From positions 682,001 to 746,000 of the forward strand of contig NZ_FUWJ01000001.1 in the NCBI RefSeq assembly GCF_900167455.1: a DNA stretch of 64,000 bases, in the 5' to 3' direction. The notes under the pieces were generated by a model. It was not told where the DNA came from and searched no databases. It saw only the letters and a list, made by a program, of their open reading frames with translations. The position numbers and the translations under genes were made by a program. Positions 63,977-64,000 of the stretch are shown here, piece by piece. How positions within the stretch are numbered: position 1 is the stretch's first letter; each line of letters begins with the position of its first letter. The stretch is from Enhydrobacter aerosaccus. Its GTDB lineage: Bacteria; Pseudomonadota; Alphaproteobacteria; Reyranellales; Reyranellaceae.

Positions 63977-64000
63977 TCAGTCCTCGCCGGCGCGGCGATC
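63977..64000 (-). CDS. 3' end of an upstream gene, probably a MotA/ExbB-like channel subunit
   Basis: The last eight codons, ending ...DRRAGED and TGA (63977-63979), lie just before the MotB-like ATG. Too little is visible to identify it. The family context suggests a MotA/TolQ/ExbB-type proton channel. Confidence 0.35.
   Translation of the reverse strand, partial: DRRAGED

Noticed and set aside
62852-64000. Zorya-type anti-phage system suggested by a MotB-like protein
   Set aside because: No helicase or nuclease (ZorC/ZorD) genes are nearby, and the long coiled-coil OmpA protein is a common chromosomal alphaproteobacterial gene.

Overview
The window is high-GC (roughly mid-60s percent by eye), densely coded DNA. 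It reads as a chromosomal segment of a metabolically versatile alphaproteobacterium. The clues are many periplasmic solute-binding transporters (TRAP, NitT/TauT-type ABC, ribose-type ABC, tripartite tricarboxylate/Bug type), a DUF1489 protein, a MotB-like/OmpA protein paired with a probable proton-channel gene, and a KorABC-type 2-oxoglutarate oxidoreductase. A Reyranella-like or Bradyrhizobium-like soil or freshwater organism would fit, but this is inference. No rRNA, tRNA, CRISPR array, insertion sequence or prophage gene was seen.

Layout, 0-10.8 kb. A TRAP binding protein runs off the left edge. A 378-bp intergenic region carries a good sigma-54 promoter and upstream direct repeats. It leads into an ABC importer (binding protein, permease, ATPase) followed by an ATZ/TRZ-type amidohydrolase, probably a nitrogen-scavenging operon. 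A GntR/FCD regulator then faces an AtuA-like gene, a DUF4387 gene and an MFS transporter across a perfect palindrome. This catabolic island looks less GC-rich than its surroundings. rsmB follows on the minus strand.

Layout, 10.8-26.8 kb. A complete TRAP transporter (DctP, DctQ, DctM) precedes an SbmA/YddA-like ABC exporter. On the minus strand lies a GltD-like flavoprotein-KorA-KorB operon, which ends in an easily missed small three-helix membrane protein. An AraC regulator faces an MFS transporter. Next come an orphan Bug-type binding protein, an SdsA1-like alkyl sulfatase and a membrane-bound class III nucleotide cyclase.

Layout, 26.8-43.4 kb. A ribose-type ABC importer is followed by a PLP dehydratase/HAD dehalogenase pair, a small ABM-type protein with an aldo/keto reductase, PPK2, an acetoacetate decarboxylase divergent from a DUF3734 patatin, a soluble lytic transglycosylase, dapA-smpB, an SDR/acyl-CoA dehydrogenase pair, and another orphan TRAP binding protein.

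Layout, 43.4-64 kb. A biotin-dependent acyl-CoA carboxylase operon (beta subunit, crotonase, alpha subunit) and, 5 kb further on, an HMG-CoA lyase suggest leucine/isovalerate breakdown ending in acetoacetate, which the decarboxylase upstream could use. Between and after these are a Hanks-type kinase, a class IV aminotransferase, a LysR regulator divergent from a TauE/SafE exporter across a 25-bp inverted repeat, a LysE exporter, the PBP1C/alpha-2-macroglobulin pair, DUF1489, an Fe(II)/2OG dioxygenase and the MotB-like protein.

Most gene functions are recognisable families. The main novelty is in regulatory structure (sigma-54 promoter with candidate enhancer sites, several perfect palindromes, hairpins abutting start codons), in the hidden membrane protein at the end of the kor operon, in a crotonase lacking both usual catalytic glutamates, and in the uncharacterised AtuA/DUF4387 unit. 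I did not find a convincing, wholly new multi-gene system.
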